Shown here: piece after piece, positions 8,598 to 17,646 of the stretch
Layout of the letters: each line of letters begins with the position of its first letter
Numbering within the stretch: the first letter of the stretch is position 1
Assembly: GCA_949285075.1 (NCBI GenBank)
Contig: CASDXF010000001.1
Span: 62,001-126,000, forward strand
Source: an uncultured Bacteroides sp.
GTDB taxonomy: Bacteria; Bacteroidota; Bacteroidia; Bacteroidales; Bacteroidaceae
DNA: 64,000 nucleotides
Direction: 5' to 3'
The notes under the pieces: model-generated
Seen by the model: the letters and a program-made list of their open reading frames with translations, nothing else
Told to the model about the DNA's origin: nothing
Databases searched by the model: none
Program-made: the position numbers and the translations under genes

Positions 8598-10142
8598 ATG
8601 CTAATCAAGGTTTTCGGAGCGGCAGTGCAAGGCATTGACGCCACGCTCATCACCATCGAGGTCAACAGCTCAAGGGGCTGCATGTTCTATCTGGTCGGGC
8701 TGCCAGACTCGGCCGTGAAGGAAAGCCATCAGCGTATCCTCTCCGCACTGCAAGTCAACGGCTACAAGACTCCCGCAAGCAACATCGTCATCAACATGGC
8801 CCCCGCCGACATACGCAAGGAGGGCTCGGCCTACGACCTCCCGCTCGCCATCGGGCTGCTCGGGGCGTGCGAGCAGATTTCGCCAGAGAAATTCGACCGC
8901 TACATGATGATGGGCGAGCTGAGCTTGGACGGAAGCATACAGCCCATCAAGGGCGCATTGCCCATAGCCATCAAGGCGCGCGAAGCGGGATTCGAGGGGC
9001 TCATCGTCCCGAAACAGAACGCCCGAGAAGCGGCCGTGGTGAACAAGCTACGCGTATACGGCGTGGACAGTCTGAAGGAAGTGGCGGAGTTCTTCAACGG
9101 GGAACGTGAGCTAGAACCTACCGTCGTGAACACCCGCGAGGAGTTCTACGCCGCGCAAAGCAAATTCGACTTCGACTTCGCCGACGTGAAAGGGCAGGAG
9201 AACGTGAAGCGGGCCTTAGAAGTGGCCGCCGCCGGAGGTCACAACCTGATTATGATAGGCGCGCCGGGAAGCGGGAAGTCGATGATGGCGAAGCGGCTAC
9301 CCTCTATTCTTCCGCCACTCTCGCTAGCCGAAAGCCTCGAAACCACCAAGATACACTCCGTGGCCGGAAAGTTGGGCCGCGACTCGGCGCTCATCACACA
9401 ACGTCCCTTCCGCTCGCCACACCACACCATCTCGCAGGTGGCTATGGTAGGAGGGGGAAGCTTCCCCCAACCGGGAGAGATTAGCTTGGCCCACAACGGC
9501 GTGCTCTTCCTCGACGAGCTTCCGGAGTTCTCAAGAAACGTTCTGGAAGTGCTCCGCCAACCGTTGGAAGACCGCCACATCACCATCTCACGGGTGAAGA
9601 GTAGCGTCGACTACCCCGCCAGCCTGATGTTGGTGGCCTCCATGAACCCCTGCCCGTGCGGATACTACAATCACCCCACGAAGGCGTGCGTCTGCACGCC
9701 GGGACAGGTGCAGAAGTACCTGAACAGAATCTCCGGTCCGCTGTTGGACAGGATAGACATACAGATAGAAATCGTCCCCGTACCCTTCGACAAGATTTCT
9801 GACGCGAGGCCGGGAGAACCCAGCGCGGCTATCCGGGAACGGGTAGTGCGGGCGAGGCAAATTCAGGAGAGACGCTATGCGGGCGTAACCGGAGTGCACT
9901 GCAACGCGCAAATGAACAGCCAACTGCTAAGCGCTTACGCCCGTCCCGACGAACAGGGACTGCGATTGCTGAAGAGCGCAATGGAACGGCTCAACCTCTC
10001 CGCCCGCGCCTACGACCGCATCCTGAGGGTATCGCGCACCATCGCCGACTTGGAGGGCTGCGAGAAGGTGCTCTCCAAGCATCTGGCCGAGGCCATCGGC
10101 TACCGTAACTTAGACCGGGAGAACTGGGCGGAAAGGCGTTAA
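8598..10142 (+). CDS. YifB/ComM family Mg-chelatase-like AAA+ ATPase
   Basis: 514 residues, full family length. N-terminal ChlI-type domain of the Lon-protease fold (about 1-170, 'GLPDSAVKESHQRI'), AAA+ core with Walker A GAPGSGKS (about 221-228) and Walker B VLFLDELPEF, a Cys-rich segment (NPCPCGYYNHPTKACVCTPGQ), and the C-terminal Mg_chelatase_C domain. In Vibrio and Haemophilus, ComM is a branch-migration helicase that helps natural transformation; the role in Bacteroidota is not established to my knowledge. The 134-nt gap upstream has no obvious signal. Confidence 0.92.
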   Translation: MLIKVFGAAVQGIDATLITIEVNSSRGCMFYLVGLPDSAVKESHQRILSALQVNGYKTPASNIVINMAPADIRKEGSAYDLPLAIGLLGACEQISPEKFDRYMMMGELSLDGSIQPIKGALPIAIKAREAGFEGLIVPKQNAREAAVVNKLRVYGVDSLKEVAEFFNGERELEPTVVNTREEFYAAQSKFDFDFADVKGQENVKRALEVAAAGGHNLIMIGAPGSGKSMMAKRLPSILPPLSLAESLETTKIHSVAGKLGRDSALITQRPFRSPHHTISQVAMVGGGSFPQPGEISLAHNGVLFLDELPEFSRNVLEVLRQPLEDRHITISRVKSSVDYPASLMLVASMNPCPCGYYNHPTKACVCTPGQVQKYLNRISGPLLDRIDIQIEIVPVPFDKISDARPGEPSAAIRERVVRARQIQERRYAGVTGVHCNAQMNSQLLSAYARPDEQGLRLLKSAMERLNLSARAYDRILRVSRTIADLEGCEKVLSKHLAEAIGYRNLDRENWAERR

Positions 10143-10240
10143 ATCGAGAGCTTTACCAAGTTGATAATCTTACTTAATCGGGAGTTGAGAATGGCTTCGT
10201 TGCAACAAAGTTATTCTCTGCTCTCTATTTTCAATTCATT

Positions 10241-10341
10241 CATAAGCCCTACGGCTCGTGAGAAACAGCCCTACGGCTCGCGAGAGATAGGGCAGCGGCT
10301 CACGAGAAATAGGGCTATCTCTCGCGAGCCATAAGGCTATG
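10241..10341. repeat. 22-nt-period palindromic array B
   Basis: Four units of exactly 22 nt start at 10246, 10268, 10290 and 10312. Units 1-2 carry GCCCTACGGCTC, unit 3 GGGCAGCGGCTC and unit 4 GGGCTATCTCTC, each followed by a 2-nt centre (GT, GC, AC, GC) and GAG. Unit 3 is identical over 22 nt to unit 3 of array C (29295). Imperfect inverted ends CATAAGCC/GGCTATG. The rest of the gap (10342-10589) is very AT-rich and holds a promoter at 10552; a 68-codon open frame in it (10403-10609) does not look coding. Confidence 0.85.
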
Positions 10342-10551
10342 ACTTATCCTTTTCACATAGGTACATATTTTTCTTGATTAAGCAAATAGCATTACACAAA
10401 ATATGATAAACATCTACAAACATCAATCAGTCAACCACTTTAAATGGTACCAAGAGTATAACCCACATCAGCCTAAAGAGATTTATGCATATAAAATATT
10501 TATATTAACCAATATTAATGCAAAAAAGTTTATATTTCCAGTAATCAACCA

Positions 10552-10559
10552 TACATTTG
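10552..10559 (+). promoter_or_regulatory. Promoter of the lectin lipoprotein, -7 box TACATTTG
   Basis: TACATTTG fits TAnnTTTG; TTTA at 10529-10532 lies exactly 19 nt upstream as a weak -33 element. The ATG at 10590 is 30 nt downstream. Confidence 0.6.
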
Positions 10560-10589
10560 CAACAATAAATAACCAATTAAACAAAAAAA

Positions 10590-11330
10590 ATGAAACACTA
10601 TTTATTTAGACCACTGTTCTTCTTATCAATATTATTACTTTCATGTACCGAAGAAGAAAGTTTCTCTTCTTCTTACAATACTCAAAAAGAGAGCATAATT
10701 ATTTCTGAAGAAATTCAGGAAACCTACAACGAGTTCATTGATAGATTAAAGCGAGAGAACGTCGGTAAGAATATATACTACGGGGACAATTTTCCTGACG
10801 TATCCGATGAAGTAGAAAAATTACAAAAACAGCTCAAAGCATCACGAAGCACTAATGAGGTCCAAGCTACAATGCCTGCGGTTACATACGGCCCGTGGGG
10901 AGGAAATGGCGGAACTCCTTTCGACGCAAGAGCTGTGTTATATCCGGGTGAAACATGGAAAAAGTTGACCGCCATTAAAATCCGTTCCGGTAGATTAATT
11001 GATGCCATTCAATTATATTGGGTTAACGATAAAGGAGAAGCTTCCAATTCTCCTCAGTTTGGAAAAAATGGAGGTACTGAACAATGGATTTTCCTACAGC
11101 CCTCTGAACATATCACAGGAGTTGTTATCCGTCATGGACGCTTAATAGACAACCTTACCTTTATAACCAACTACAGCGTCTATTCTTTCGGAGGTACCGG
11201 AGGTACTTCAACAAGCTTAAATTTTGGGATATCAGGATATCAGTTACATGGAATCTTTGGAAGGGCTGATAGACTGTTGGACAACATTGGGCTATATTGC
11301 TATTCCAATGAGTTATTTCCGGTATACTGA
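10590..11330 (+). CDS. Jacalin-like lectin domain lipoprotein
   Basis: 246 residues. Signal peptide with lipobox ILLLSC (Cys19), Ser/Glu-rich linker, a short coiled-coil-like segment (about 45-80), then a domain of about 140 residues with three similar glycine-rich modules: 'GPWGGNGGTPFDA' + 'IRSGRLIDAIQLYW', 'GKNGGTE' + 'RHGRLIDNLTFI', and 'GGTGGTS' + 'GRADRLLDNIGLY'. This threefold pattern is the mark of jacalin-like beta-prisms, which bind mannose or galactose. It is probably surface-exposed or periplasmic and binds sugar. Its base composition is clearly more AT-rich than all neighbours, suggesting recent acquisition. It is followed by an inverted-repeat element. Confidence 0.8.
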   Translation: MKHYLFRPLFFLSILLLSCTEEESFSSSYNTQKESIIISEEIQETYNEFIDRLKRENVGKNIYYGDNFPDVSDEVEKLQKQLKASRSTNEVQATMPAVTYGPWGGNGGTPFDARAVLYPGETWKKLTAIKIRSGRLIDAIQLYWVNDKGEASNSPQFGKNGGTEQWIFLQPSEHITGVVIRHGRLIDNLTFITNYSVYSFGGTGGTSTSLNFGISGYQLHGIFGRADRLLDNIGLYCYSNELFPVY

Positions 11331-11357
11331 TTTCCATAAATAAACCTTATACTTTTT

Positions 11358-11438
11358 AGAAGCCGTTTTGAATTCACTATAAGTCTTATGAGAGAATATT
11401 ATCATATTCTTCAAGGATATAAACTCAAAACAGCCTCT
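11358..11438. repeat. Inverted-repeat element, GCTGTTTTGAATT family, copy 1
   Basis: Arms AGAAGCCGTTTTGAATT (11358-11374) and AACTCAAAACAGCCTCT (11422-11438) are imperfect complements (14 of 17). The 47-nt loop contains a small AT hairpin. The right arm runs into CTTTTATTCTT, so it may also act as a terminator for the lectin gene. Confidence 0.6.
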
Positions 11439-11449
11439 TTTATTCTTCT

Positions 11450-12331
11450 ATGAAGCACTTCGTCATTACCCTGTTCAACTTAAAACTATACCGCCACGAC
11501 AAGACGGAAAACGCGGTCCGCACCGAGGAGTGGACGCAATCGAGATTCAAGCTCTTCGAGCGGTTCTGCCTTCCTTCGGTCAAGGGGCAGACCGAGCGGA
11601 ACTTTATATGGCTCTGCTTCTTCGACGAGTCCACGCCCGTCAGATACCGGGCCAAGATAGAGGAATACCGCCGGGAAACGCCACAACTGATGCCCATCTA
11701 CCTGAATCAGAAGGAGACAGATGAGTGGAAACGGACTATTCAAGAAAAGGTGACCGGACTGCTTGACCCGGACGACCGATACGTCATCACCACCAACTTG
11801 GACAACGACGACTGCCTGCACCGCGAGGCACTGCGCCGCATACAGCAAGCCGTACTCCGCAACCCGCAGACGGGACTATACGTCTTTCCCGTCGGGTTGC
11901 AGTATTTCATCGACCGCCGCCTCACGCTGCGAATGACCTATCCGCACAACCACTTCATGAGCTTGTGCGAAGAACGCGGCAAGGAACCGGTCAAGACCAT
12001 CAAGTTTACCCAACACGGCGGCATCCGGAAAAAGTGCGGGCACATCGTCGAGCTAAGCGACCGCCCCTACTGGATTGAGACGGTGCACGAAAGAAACGTG
12101 GCGAACAGCCTGCGGGTCACCTCACGCGTCCGCTACTCCATCCCCTCGCACATTGACTGGCCCGCCTACGGCCTAAGCGAGGAGACAGCGAGGGAAATAA
12201 GGAGGCCGATCAACGCACTGTGCGCCTTCGTCACGCTCTACATCGCCACGGGCCTCCGGAAAATCGGAAGGAAGATAGGCAAGCGGATTCGCCCGCAGAG
12301 GTTCAGGAACGCAAGAATCGCGAAAGACTAA
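11450..12331 (+). CDS. Putative rhamnosyltransferase-like glycosyltransferase
   Basis: 293 residues. Reads like the putative rhamnosyltransferase family (PF11316): N-terminal 'MKHFVITLFNLKLY', 'RFKLFERFCLPSVKGQTERNF', a DxD-like 'TTNLDNDDCLH' at about residues 118-128, 'PVGLQYF', and a basic C-terminus (RKIGRKIGKRIRPQ) that could touch the membrane. A GT-A fold using a nucleotide sugar is expected; donor and acceptor are unknown. It stands alone, framed on both sides by copies of the same inverted-repeat element (11358 and 12343), which may mean it moved as a unit. Confidence 0.75.
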   Translation: MKHFVITLFNLKLYRHDKTENAVRTEEWTQSRFKLFERFCLPSVKGQTERNFIWLCFFDESTPVRYRAKIEEYRRETPQLMPIYLNQKETDEWKRTIQEKVTGLLDPDDRYVITTNLDNDDCLHREALRRIQQAVLRNPQTGLYVFPVGLQYFIDRRLTLRMTYPHNHFMSLCEERGKEPVKTIKFTQHGGIRKKCGHIVELSDRPYWIETVHERNVANSLRVTSRVRYSIPSHIDWPAYGLSEETAREIRRPINALCAFVTLYIATGLRKIGRKIGKRIRPQRFRNARIAKD

Positions 12332-12342
12332 GCGCCCGTCTC

Positions 12343-12434
12343 AGAAGCTGTTTTGAATTTCTACAAAAAGTTTTTCTTAGCTTGACTTATCCGTTTTCGT
12401 GCGCGCTTTGGACGATAAATTCAAAACAGCTTTT
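12343..12434. repeat. Inverted-repeat element, GCTGTTTTGAATT family, copy 2
   Basis: Arms AGAAGCTGTTTTGAATTT (12343-12360) and AAATTCAAAACAGCTTTT (12417-12434), 17 of 18 complementary, with a 56-nt loop. The right arm extended inward (12412-12431) is the exact complement of 20 nt at 52470-52489 (AGCTGTTTTGAATTTATCGT). It sits between two converging genes and touches the stop codon of the sensor kinase; it could serve as a bidirectional terminator. Confidence 0.75.
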
Positions 12435-15400
12435 CAGCCGCCGGTCCCTCCCATAAAGTCTTTCGGCAGCACGCCGAACTGCTTCTTAAAGCAAGTGGAG
12501 AAATAAGACGGTGAGTTAAAGCCTACCTTATAGGCGACTTCGACAACGCCGTATCCGCCTTCTTTCAGCATCCGCGCCGCCCTCTTCAGGCGCTCTATGC
12601 GGAGATACTCGTTCGGGGTCAGGTTGAGCACTCCCTTCAGCTTACGGTAGAAGTTGGAACGCCCCATCTCCATCGCCCCGGCTATGTCGTCGATAGAAAG
12701 GTCCTGACGGCTCAGGTTCAGCGACACGTACTCGCTCAGCTTACGTATAAACAGTTCGTCCGCCTTCGTCAATGCCATCGTATCCGCCTTAACGAAAGGC
12801 GACTCGGCGAATCGTCTCCGCAGCCGCTCCCTGTTGCTCAGCAGATTGGACACGTTGGCTCGCAAATACTCCACGGAGAAGGGCTTCTCTATGTACGCGT
12901 CGGCCCCCAACTCCAACCCCTCAATCTTCGACTCAAGCATCGTCTTGGCGGTCAGCAGTATGACGGGAATATGACTATAATTCAAGTCCGCCTTCAGCCG
13001 TTGGCAGAGTTCCAGTCCGTCCATCTCGGGCATCATGACGTCGCTCACCACCAAGTCAACGTCGTTCCGCTCCAGTCTCTTCAGCGCTTCCACGCCGTTG
13101 CCCGCCGTCAATACACGGTAGAGCGGCGCGAGCTGCCGCTCCACAAAGGCGAGCATGTCCTTATTGTCCTCCACTATCAGCACGGAGGGCCGCTCATCCT
13201 TCGTCTTGTCGGGCACGATGGCCGCCACCTCTTCCCGTTTGTCTTCCTCTTCTTCTCCGTGACTGGATTCTTCGCCAACCGGTCCGGACTGATGGATTAT
13301 GGGTACGGTCAGGACAAATCGGTTGCAGTCTGCCGACTGGTCCATCGCCAGCGTACCGTGATGCAGCTCCGCCAACGAGCGCGCTAACGCCAGTCCGATA
13401 CCCGTTCCCGGAACCACGTCCTTTCCGTCCCGATACTGCACGAAAGGACGGAAGATGTTCTCCCGCATCGCCAACGGGACTACCTGCCCGTCGTTGACGG
13501 AAGTGATAAGGAAGTTTTCCGCCCTCTCGTCCACGGAAAGGCGCAGGCAAGCGTACGTTCCGGCGTACTTCAGGGCGTTGGTCAGCAAATTGCTGACAAT
13601 CTTCGTAATCGCCTCCTTGTCTACGGAGACGAAAAGCTCCTTTTCCAGCAGTTCAAGGGAAAACCTTATCCCCTTGCGTTTGGCCAACGCCGTAAACCTC
13701 CGGTAAACCGCCCTCACCACCTCACAAAGGTCACACTCCACGGGATTCAGCTTGAATCCCTTGTTCTCCGTCTTCCGGAAGTCAAGCAGCTGATTGGTCA
13801 AGTTCAGCAGACGCTCGGCGTTCTGGTCCATCAGCTCCAAATCGGCCTTCACGTCATCCGGCAGTCCCTTCTCGGCCAACACGCTCTCCAACGGACTCTT
13901 TATCAGCGTCAACGGCGTGCGTATCTCATGCGCCACGTTGGTAAAGAACTCTATCTTCGACATATAAAGCTCCCGTTCTTTCTCCTGCTCGAATTTCTCC
14001 ATCTCCCGCTGATGCCTCAACGCCGAACGGCGTTTAAAGTATAGGAAGCCTCCGGAGAGAAGCCCCGCGGCAAGCATCACATAAACGATATAGGCCCACA
14101 CGGAAAGGTAAAAGGGCGGCAACACGCGGATATTCAGCACGCGTTCCTTCGGGTTCCATACGTTATCGCTATTGGCTCCCTTCACGCGCAGCGTGTAAGT
14201 GCCGTATGGCAGATTAGAGTAAGTTACCGCTCCCTTGCCCACCGTGTACCACTCCTTGTCGTATCCCTCTAGCTTATACATCAGCGTGTTCATGTCGGGC
14301 GACTGATAGCTGAGCGCGGCTACCCGGAAGGAAAAAGAGTTCTGATGGGGCTTCAGTTCCAGATAGTCGATCAAGGTAATGCTCCGCTTCAGGGGAGAGT
14401 TTTCCGCCCCCACTTTCACCTTCTTATTGAAAAGCCTAAAGTCCGTAATCACCACCGGAGGAAGAAAGTCGTTGCTGACGAAATAGTCCGGCTCGAAAGA
14501 GATGAATCCGTTGACGCAGCCAAAGTAGAGCCGCCCGTCCTTATCCTTATACCCTGACTGGTAATTGAACTGGTCGCTCAACAGACCGTTGGCTACGGTA
14601 TATACCTTGAACGTCTTCGCATTCGGGTCGAGGTGTACCAAACCCTTGTCGGTAGTTACCCAAAGCAGTCCCTTGTCGTCCTCTTCTATCCGATACGTCA
14701 CGTTACTGGGCAACCCGATAGCGGAGTCGTATCGCTCGAACGTTTCGTCCTCCGGCTCGAAACGGCAGAGTCCTCCTCCCTGCGTGGTTATCCAAATCTG
14801 ACGCCGGCTATCCTCAAACACGCTTAACACTTTGTTAGAGGGCAGGCTTTTCCCGTCCGCCTCGTCATAGGTATAGTGCTTCCACTCTCCCGCCCTGACA
14901 TCCCACTTATACAGGCCGTCCACGTACGTCGCCATCCACAGGTTGCCCTGCTTGTCCTCCTTGATGTGATAGATAAACACGCCAGACAGTTCTGGCATGT
15001 ATTCAATGGCGTCCTTGCCGCGGTCGTAACGCATCAGGCCGTTCGTGGTCCCGATGTACAGTTCGCCCGAGGCAGTGCGGCAAATGGAAAAGATGTCATA
15101 TCCTCCATAGTTCTTCACCGCCTTCGTGCGGAGGTCTACACGGTGAAGCCCCCGGGCGAAGTTTCCTACCCAAAGGTAGTCTCCGTCCAAGCAAAGCCCG
15201 TGCACGTTGCGATAGATGTCCGGGTGGCGGAAAGGGCGTATCTCTTTCGTCCGCGGGTCGTAGTGAAACAGTCCCTTGTCCTCTGTACCTATCCAGACAC
15301 CTCCGTCTCGGTCCGCACAAAACTCGCGCACGCGCCGCCCGATATCATCCATTCCCGCACGGGGATAGAACTTGTCGAAGCAGGTATATTGCTTAGGGTA

Positions 15401-16417
15401 ATAGTTCACTCCGCCGAAATAGGTCCCAACCCAAACGCCGCCTTCCTTATCCTTGCAGATGGCGTAGACAGCGTCGTCGGAGATAGAATAAGGGTCTCCG
15501 CTAACGCTTCGCAGATGAGTGTACTTTCCGGTTCGCAGATTATAGACGTAAACGCCCGACTCCGTACCCACCCAAAGCTCGTCGTCGGAACAGAAGGTCA
15601 GCTCCCTGACGTACAGGCTCTCTCCCGACTCGTCACGGGAGAGGAGGTCGCGCACGGTTCCGCCAATCAGGTTCACCTCCTTCAGCCCGTCTACGGTTCC
15701 TACGTATAGGCAGCCATACGGCCCCGCCACTATCTTGTTAGAATATCCCCACAGAAAAGAAATTCCGTCTCGCCGAAGCGCAACGGGAGTCAGCGTAGCG
15801 AGGCTGTCGACCGAGGTATAGAGGTTTCCGTCATGCGTGTCTATCCAACAGACGTTCTCCTCGTCGAAGCACATACGCTCCAAGCCGTGGAACATTATCT
15901 TTCCGGAACCGTCGGTCCTCCGATGCAGCAGCCTGTTGTCGGCAAGGCTATAGCGGAAGATGCCCTGCGCCTGAACGGAGAGCCACACGTTGCCTTCCCG
16001 GTCACCGATGATGGAGTTGACCGTATTATCTATGGTATCGCCCGTGTCGCTTCGTTCCAAGAAGCGCTCTACCCGCTCCGTATCTGGCAAATAGACATAC
16101 AAGCCGAGGTCCGTCCCTATCCACAGCCGACCTTGAACGTCCTCGTAAAGGGCGGTGACGTAATTGTTGCCCAACGTGCCGGCCTCCTTTGTAAACGAGA
16201 GAAAGGAGGTACCGTCGTAGCGGTCCAATCCGTCCTTCGTGCCGAACCACATGAAGCCCTCCTTGTCCTGAAGGATAGCGTTGACCGAGTTGTTCGACAG
16301 CCCCTTCGTGTTATCCAACGAGCGGAAGGCGTATTGCTGCCCGTTCGTGTCGGCGGCGGACAAACGGAAAAGGCATGAAGCGAAAAGCAAAGCGTATAAT
16401 AATGAGATGTAGCGCAT
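12434..16417 (-). CDS. Hybrid two-component system sensor/regulator (HTCS)
   Basis: 1327 residues, a one-protein signalling system of the kind that controls polysaccharide utilization loci. Order: signal peptide (1-22); two seven-bladed propellers of Reg_prop repeats (about 30-650, many 'GxxWxGT' blades); Y_Y_Y domain (about 690-760); one membrane helix (about 765-790); HisKA with NVAHEIRTPLTL (phospho-His); HATPase (NLLTNALKYA, GTGIGLALA); receiver with LIVEDN and VVSDVMMPEMDG (phospho-Asp); C-terminal AraC-type HTH (about 1225-1320). It would sense an oligosaccharide in the periplasm and activate nearby glycosidase genes. Divergent from the AraC regulator; its promoter is at 16447-16477. 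Confidence 0.96.
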   Translation of the reverse strand: MRYISLLYALLFASCLFRLSAADTNGQQYAFRSLDNTKGLSNNSVNAILQDKEGFMWFGTKDGLDRYDGTSFLSFTKEAGTLGNNYVTALYEDVQGRLWIGTDLGLYVYLPDTERVERFLERSDTGDTIDNTVNSIIGDREGNVWLSVQAQGIFRYSLADNRLLHRRTDGSGKIMFHGLERMCFDEENVCWIDTHDGNLYTSVDSLATLTPVALRRDGISFLWGYSNKIVAGPYGCLYVGTVDGLKEVNLIGGTVRDLLSRDESGESLYVRELTFCSDDELWVGTESGVYVYNLRTGKYTHLRSVSGDPYSISDDAVYAICKDKEGGVWVGTYFGGVNYYPKQYTCFDKFYPRAGMDDIGRRVREFCADRDGGVWIGTEDKGLFHYDPRTKEIRPFRHPDIYRNVHGLCLDGDYLWVGNFARGLHRVDLRTKAVKNYGGYDIFSICRTASGELYIGTTNGLMRYDRGKDAIEYMPELSGVFIYHIKEDKQGNLWMATYVDGLYKWDVRAGEWKHYTYDEADGKSLPSNKVLSVFEDSRRQIWITTQGGGLCRFEPEDETFERYDSAIGLPSNVTYRIEEDDKGLLWVTTDKGLVHLDPNAKTFKVYTVANGLLSDQFNYQSGYKDKDGRLYFGCVNGFISFEPDYFVSNDFLPPVVITDFRLFNKKVKVGAENSPLKRSITLIDYLELKPHQNSFSFRVAALSYQSPDMNTLMYKLEGYDKEWYTVGKGAVTYSNLPYGTYTLRVKGANSDNVWNPKERVLNIRVLPPFYLSVWAYIVYVMLAAGLLSGGFLYFKRRSALRHQREMEKFEQEKERELYMSKIEFFTNVAHEIRTPLTLIKSPLESVLAEKGLPDDVKADLELMDQNAERLLNLTNQLLDFRKTENKGFKLNPVECDLCEVVRAVYRRFTALAKRKGIRFSLELLEKELFVSVDKEAITKIVSNLLTNALKYAGTYACLRLSVDERAENFLITSVNDGQVVPLAMRENIFRPFVQYRDGKDVVPGTGIGLALARSLAELHHGTLAMDQSADCNRFVLTVPIIHQSGPVGEESSHGEEEEDKREEVAAIVPDKTKDERPSVLIVEDNKDMLAFVERQLAPLYRVLTAGNGVEALKRLERNDVDLVVSDVMMPEMDGLELCQRLKADLNYSHIPVILLTAKTMLESKIEGLELGADAYIEKPFSVEYLRANVSNLLSNRERLRRRFAESPFVKADTMALTKADELFIRKLSEYVSLNLSRQDLSIDDIAGAMEMGRSNFYRKLKGVLNLTPNEYLRIERLKRAARMLKEGGYGVVEVAYKVGFNSPSYFSTCFKKQFGVLPKDFMGGTGG

Positions 16418-16446
16418 GAATCAGTATTCCGGTTGTTTCACGGCGG

Positions 16447-16477
16447 TAAAAGTAAGGGTTTCTTTCCGCTTCTCAAA
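16447..16477 (-). promoter_or_regulatory. HTCS promoter, TTTG-N19-TACTTTTA
   Basis: On the minus strand TTTG (16474-16477) is followed after 19 nt by TACTTTTA (16447-16454), a -33/-7 pair with one mismatch in the -7 box, 30 nt upstream of the ATG. Confidence 0.6.
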
Positions 16478-16616
16478 AGATTGGCAAGCATAAACCGCCT
16501 CCTTCTTCCCGATATTCTTTCTTCCCCTTCTCCCAAAGCCGTATACTTATTGAGGATTTTTCAACCATTATTGCTGATAGCCAAGCCTATATATTGACGA
16601 AGAGATAGGAATTCAC

Positions 16617-16624
16617 TACCTTCG
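16617..16624 (+). promoter_or_regulatory. AraC-regulator promoter, -7 box TACCTTCG
   Basis: TACCTTCG, one mismatch to TAnnTTTG, 22 nt before the ATG at 16646. The shared divergent region 16418-16645 holds both this and the sensor-kinase promoter. Confidence 0.5.
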
Positions 16625-16645
16625 CAAGCAAAACAGCGTAGCCTT

Positions 16646-17545
16646 ATGCACGAAATTATACAATTGGACAACATTAACGCGTATAACGAGCTGTACGGCC
16701 TTCAGACCCTGCATCCGCTCGTAACGGTAGTAGACCTTACGAAAGCCAGACACATGGCCAACCACGTCAAGATGAACTATGGCGTTTACGCGCTATTTAT
16801 CAAACACGGCGTAGGTTGTACACTGCGCTACGGAAGGCAGAAGTATGACTATCAAGCGGGGACGGTGGTCAGCTTCGCTCCGGGACAACTGGTACAAGTG
16901 GACATGGAAGACGAGGAAGTGCGGCAAGACGTGAGCGGGCTCCTTTTCCATCCCGACCTGATATACGGCTCGTCACTGGCCGACAAGATGGAGAAATACA
17001 CCTTCTTCAGTTACGCGCAAAACGAAGCTCTGCATCTGTCGGAACAGGAACAGGAGATACTGACCGGCTGCCTGCGCAACATTCAGACAGAGATGTCCTA
17101 TCCTGTAGACCAACACAGCAAGGAACTGCTATGCGTACACATCGAGCTGTTTCTCAACTATTGCCTGCGTTTTTACGACCGTCAGTTCTGCACACGGGGC
17201 AAGGTTAACAGCGACATCCTGCAAAAGTTCGAGCGGGAGCTGAGCCGATACCTGCAAGAAGGCGACGCGGAAGTATACGGCCTCCCTTCCGTGCGCTACT
17301 TCGCGGACAAGACGTGCCTCTCGGCAAGCTATTTCGGTGACCTGATAAAGAGAGAAACCGGAAAGACGGCGCAAGAGTATATCCAACAAAAGGTAATAGA
17401 CAAGTCAAAACAATATCTGCTCGGTACAAGCCAAAGCGTCAGTCAGATTGCCTACGCGTTAGGATTCCAGTATCCCCAACACTTCACCCGAATGTTCAAG
17501 AAACTGACGGGGCTGACCCCAAAAGAGTTCCGTACCGAAATCTGA
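16646..17545 (+). CDS. AraC family transcriptional regulator
   Basis: 299 residues. N-terminal cupin-like ligand-binding domain (about 20-140, 'YQAGTVVSFAPGQLVQV'), then two helix-turn-helix motifs at about 200-298, ending 'SVSQIAYALGFQYPQHFTRMFKKLTGLTPKEFR', the classic AraC/XylS signature. The ligand is unknown. Its position between the sensor kinase and the GH31/GH43/GH97 genes suggests local control of them, but regulators of this type in Bacteroidales often act elsewhere, so this is inference. Confidence 0.92.
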   Translation: MHEIIQLDNINAYNELYGLQTLHPLVTVVDLTKARHMANHVKMNYGVYALFIKHGVGCTLRYGRQKYDYQAGTVVSFAPGQLVQVDMEDEEVRQDVSGLLFHPDLIYGSSLADKMEKYTFFSYAQNEALHLSEQEQEILTGCLRNIQTEMSYPVDQHSKELLCVHIELFLNYCLRFYDRQFCTRGKVNSDILQKFERELSRYLQEGDAEVYGLPSVRYFADKTCLSASYFGDLIKRETGKTAQEYIQQKVIDKSKQYLLGTSQSVSQIAYALGFQYPQHFTRMFKKLTGLTPKEFRTEI

Positions 17546-17577
17546 GCTCACCCACGGCGGGTGGCAATAATCTATAA

Positions 17578-17617
17578 ACGGAGAGCGCCGGGCCAAAGTA
17601 ACCCGCACGCTCTCCGT
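17578..17617. terminator. Hairpin between converging AraC and GH31 genes
   Basis: ACGGAGAGCG (17578-17587) pairs perfectly with CGCTCTCCGT (17608-17617). A second small hairpin (CACCC/GGGTG) lies at about 17549-17563. Weak T-tracts; probably a bidirectional terminator. Confidence 0.55.
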
Positions 17618-17646
17618 CGCACATATGTATTACTAACTACAAACGT

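Noticed and set aside
10403..10609. 68-codon frame upstream of the lectin gene
   Set aside because: AT-rich, no ribosome site, contains the lectin promoter and overlaps its start.
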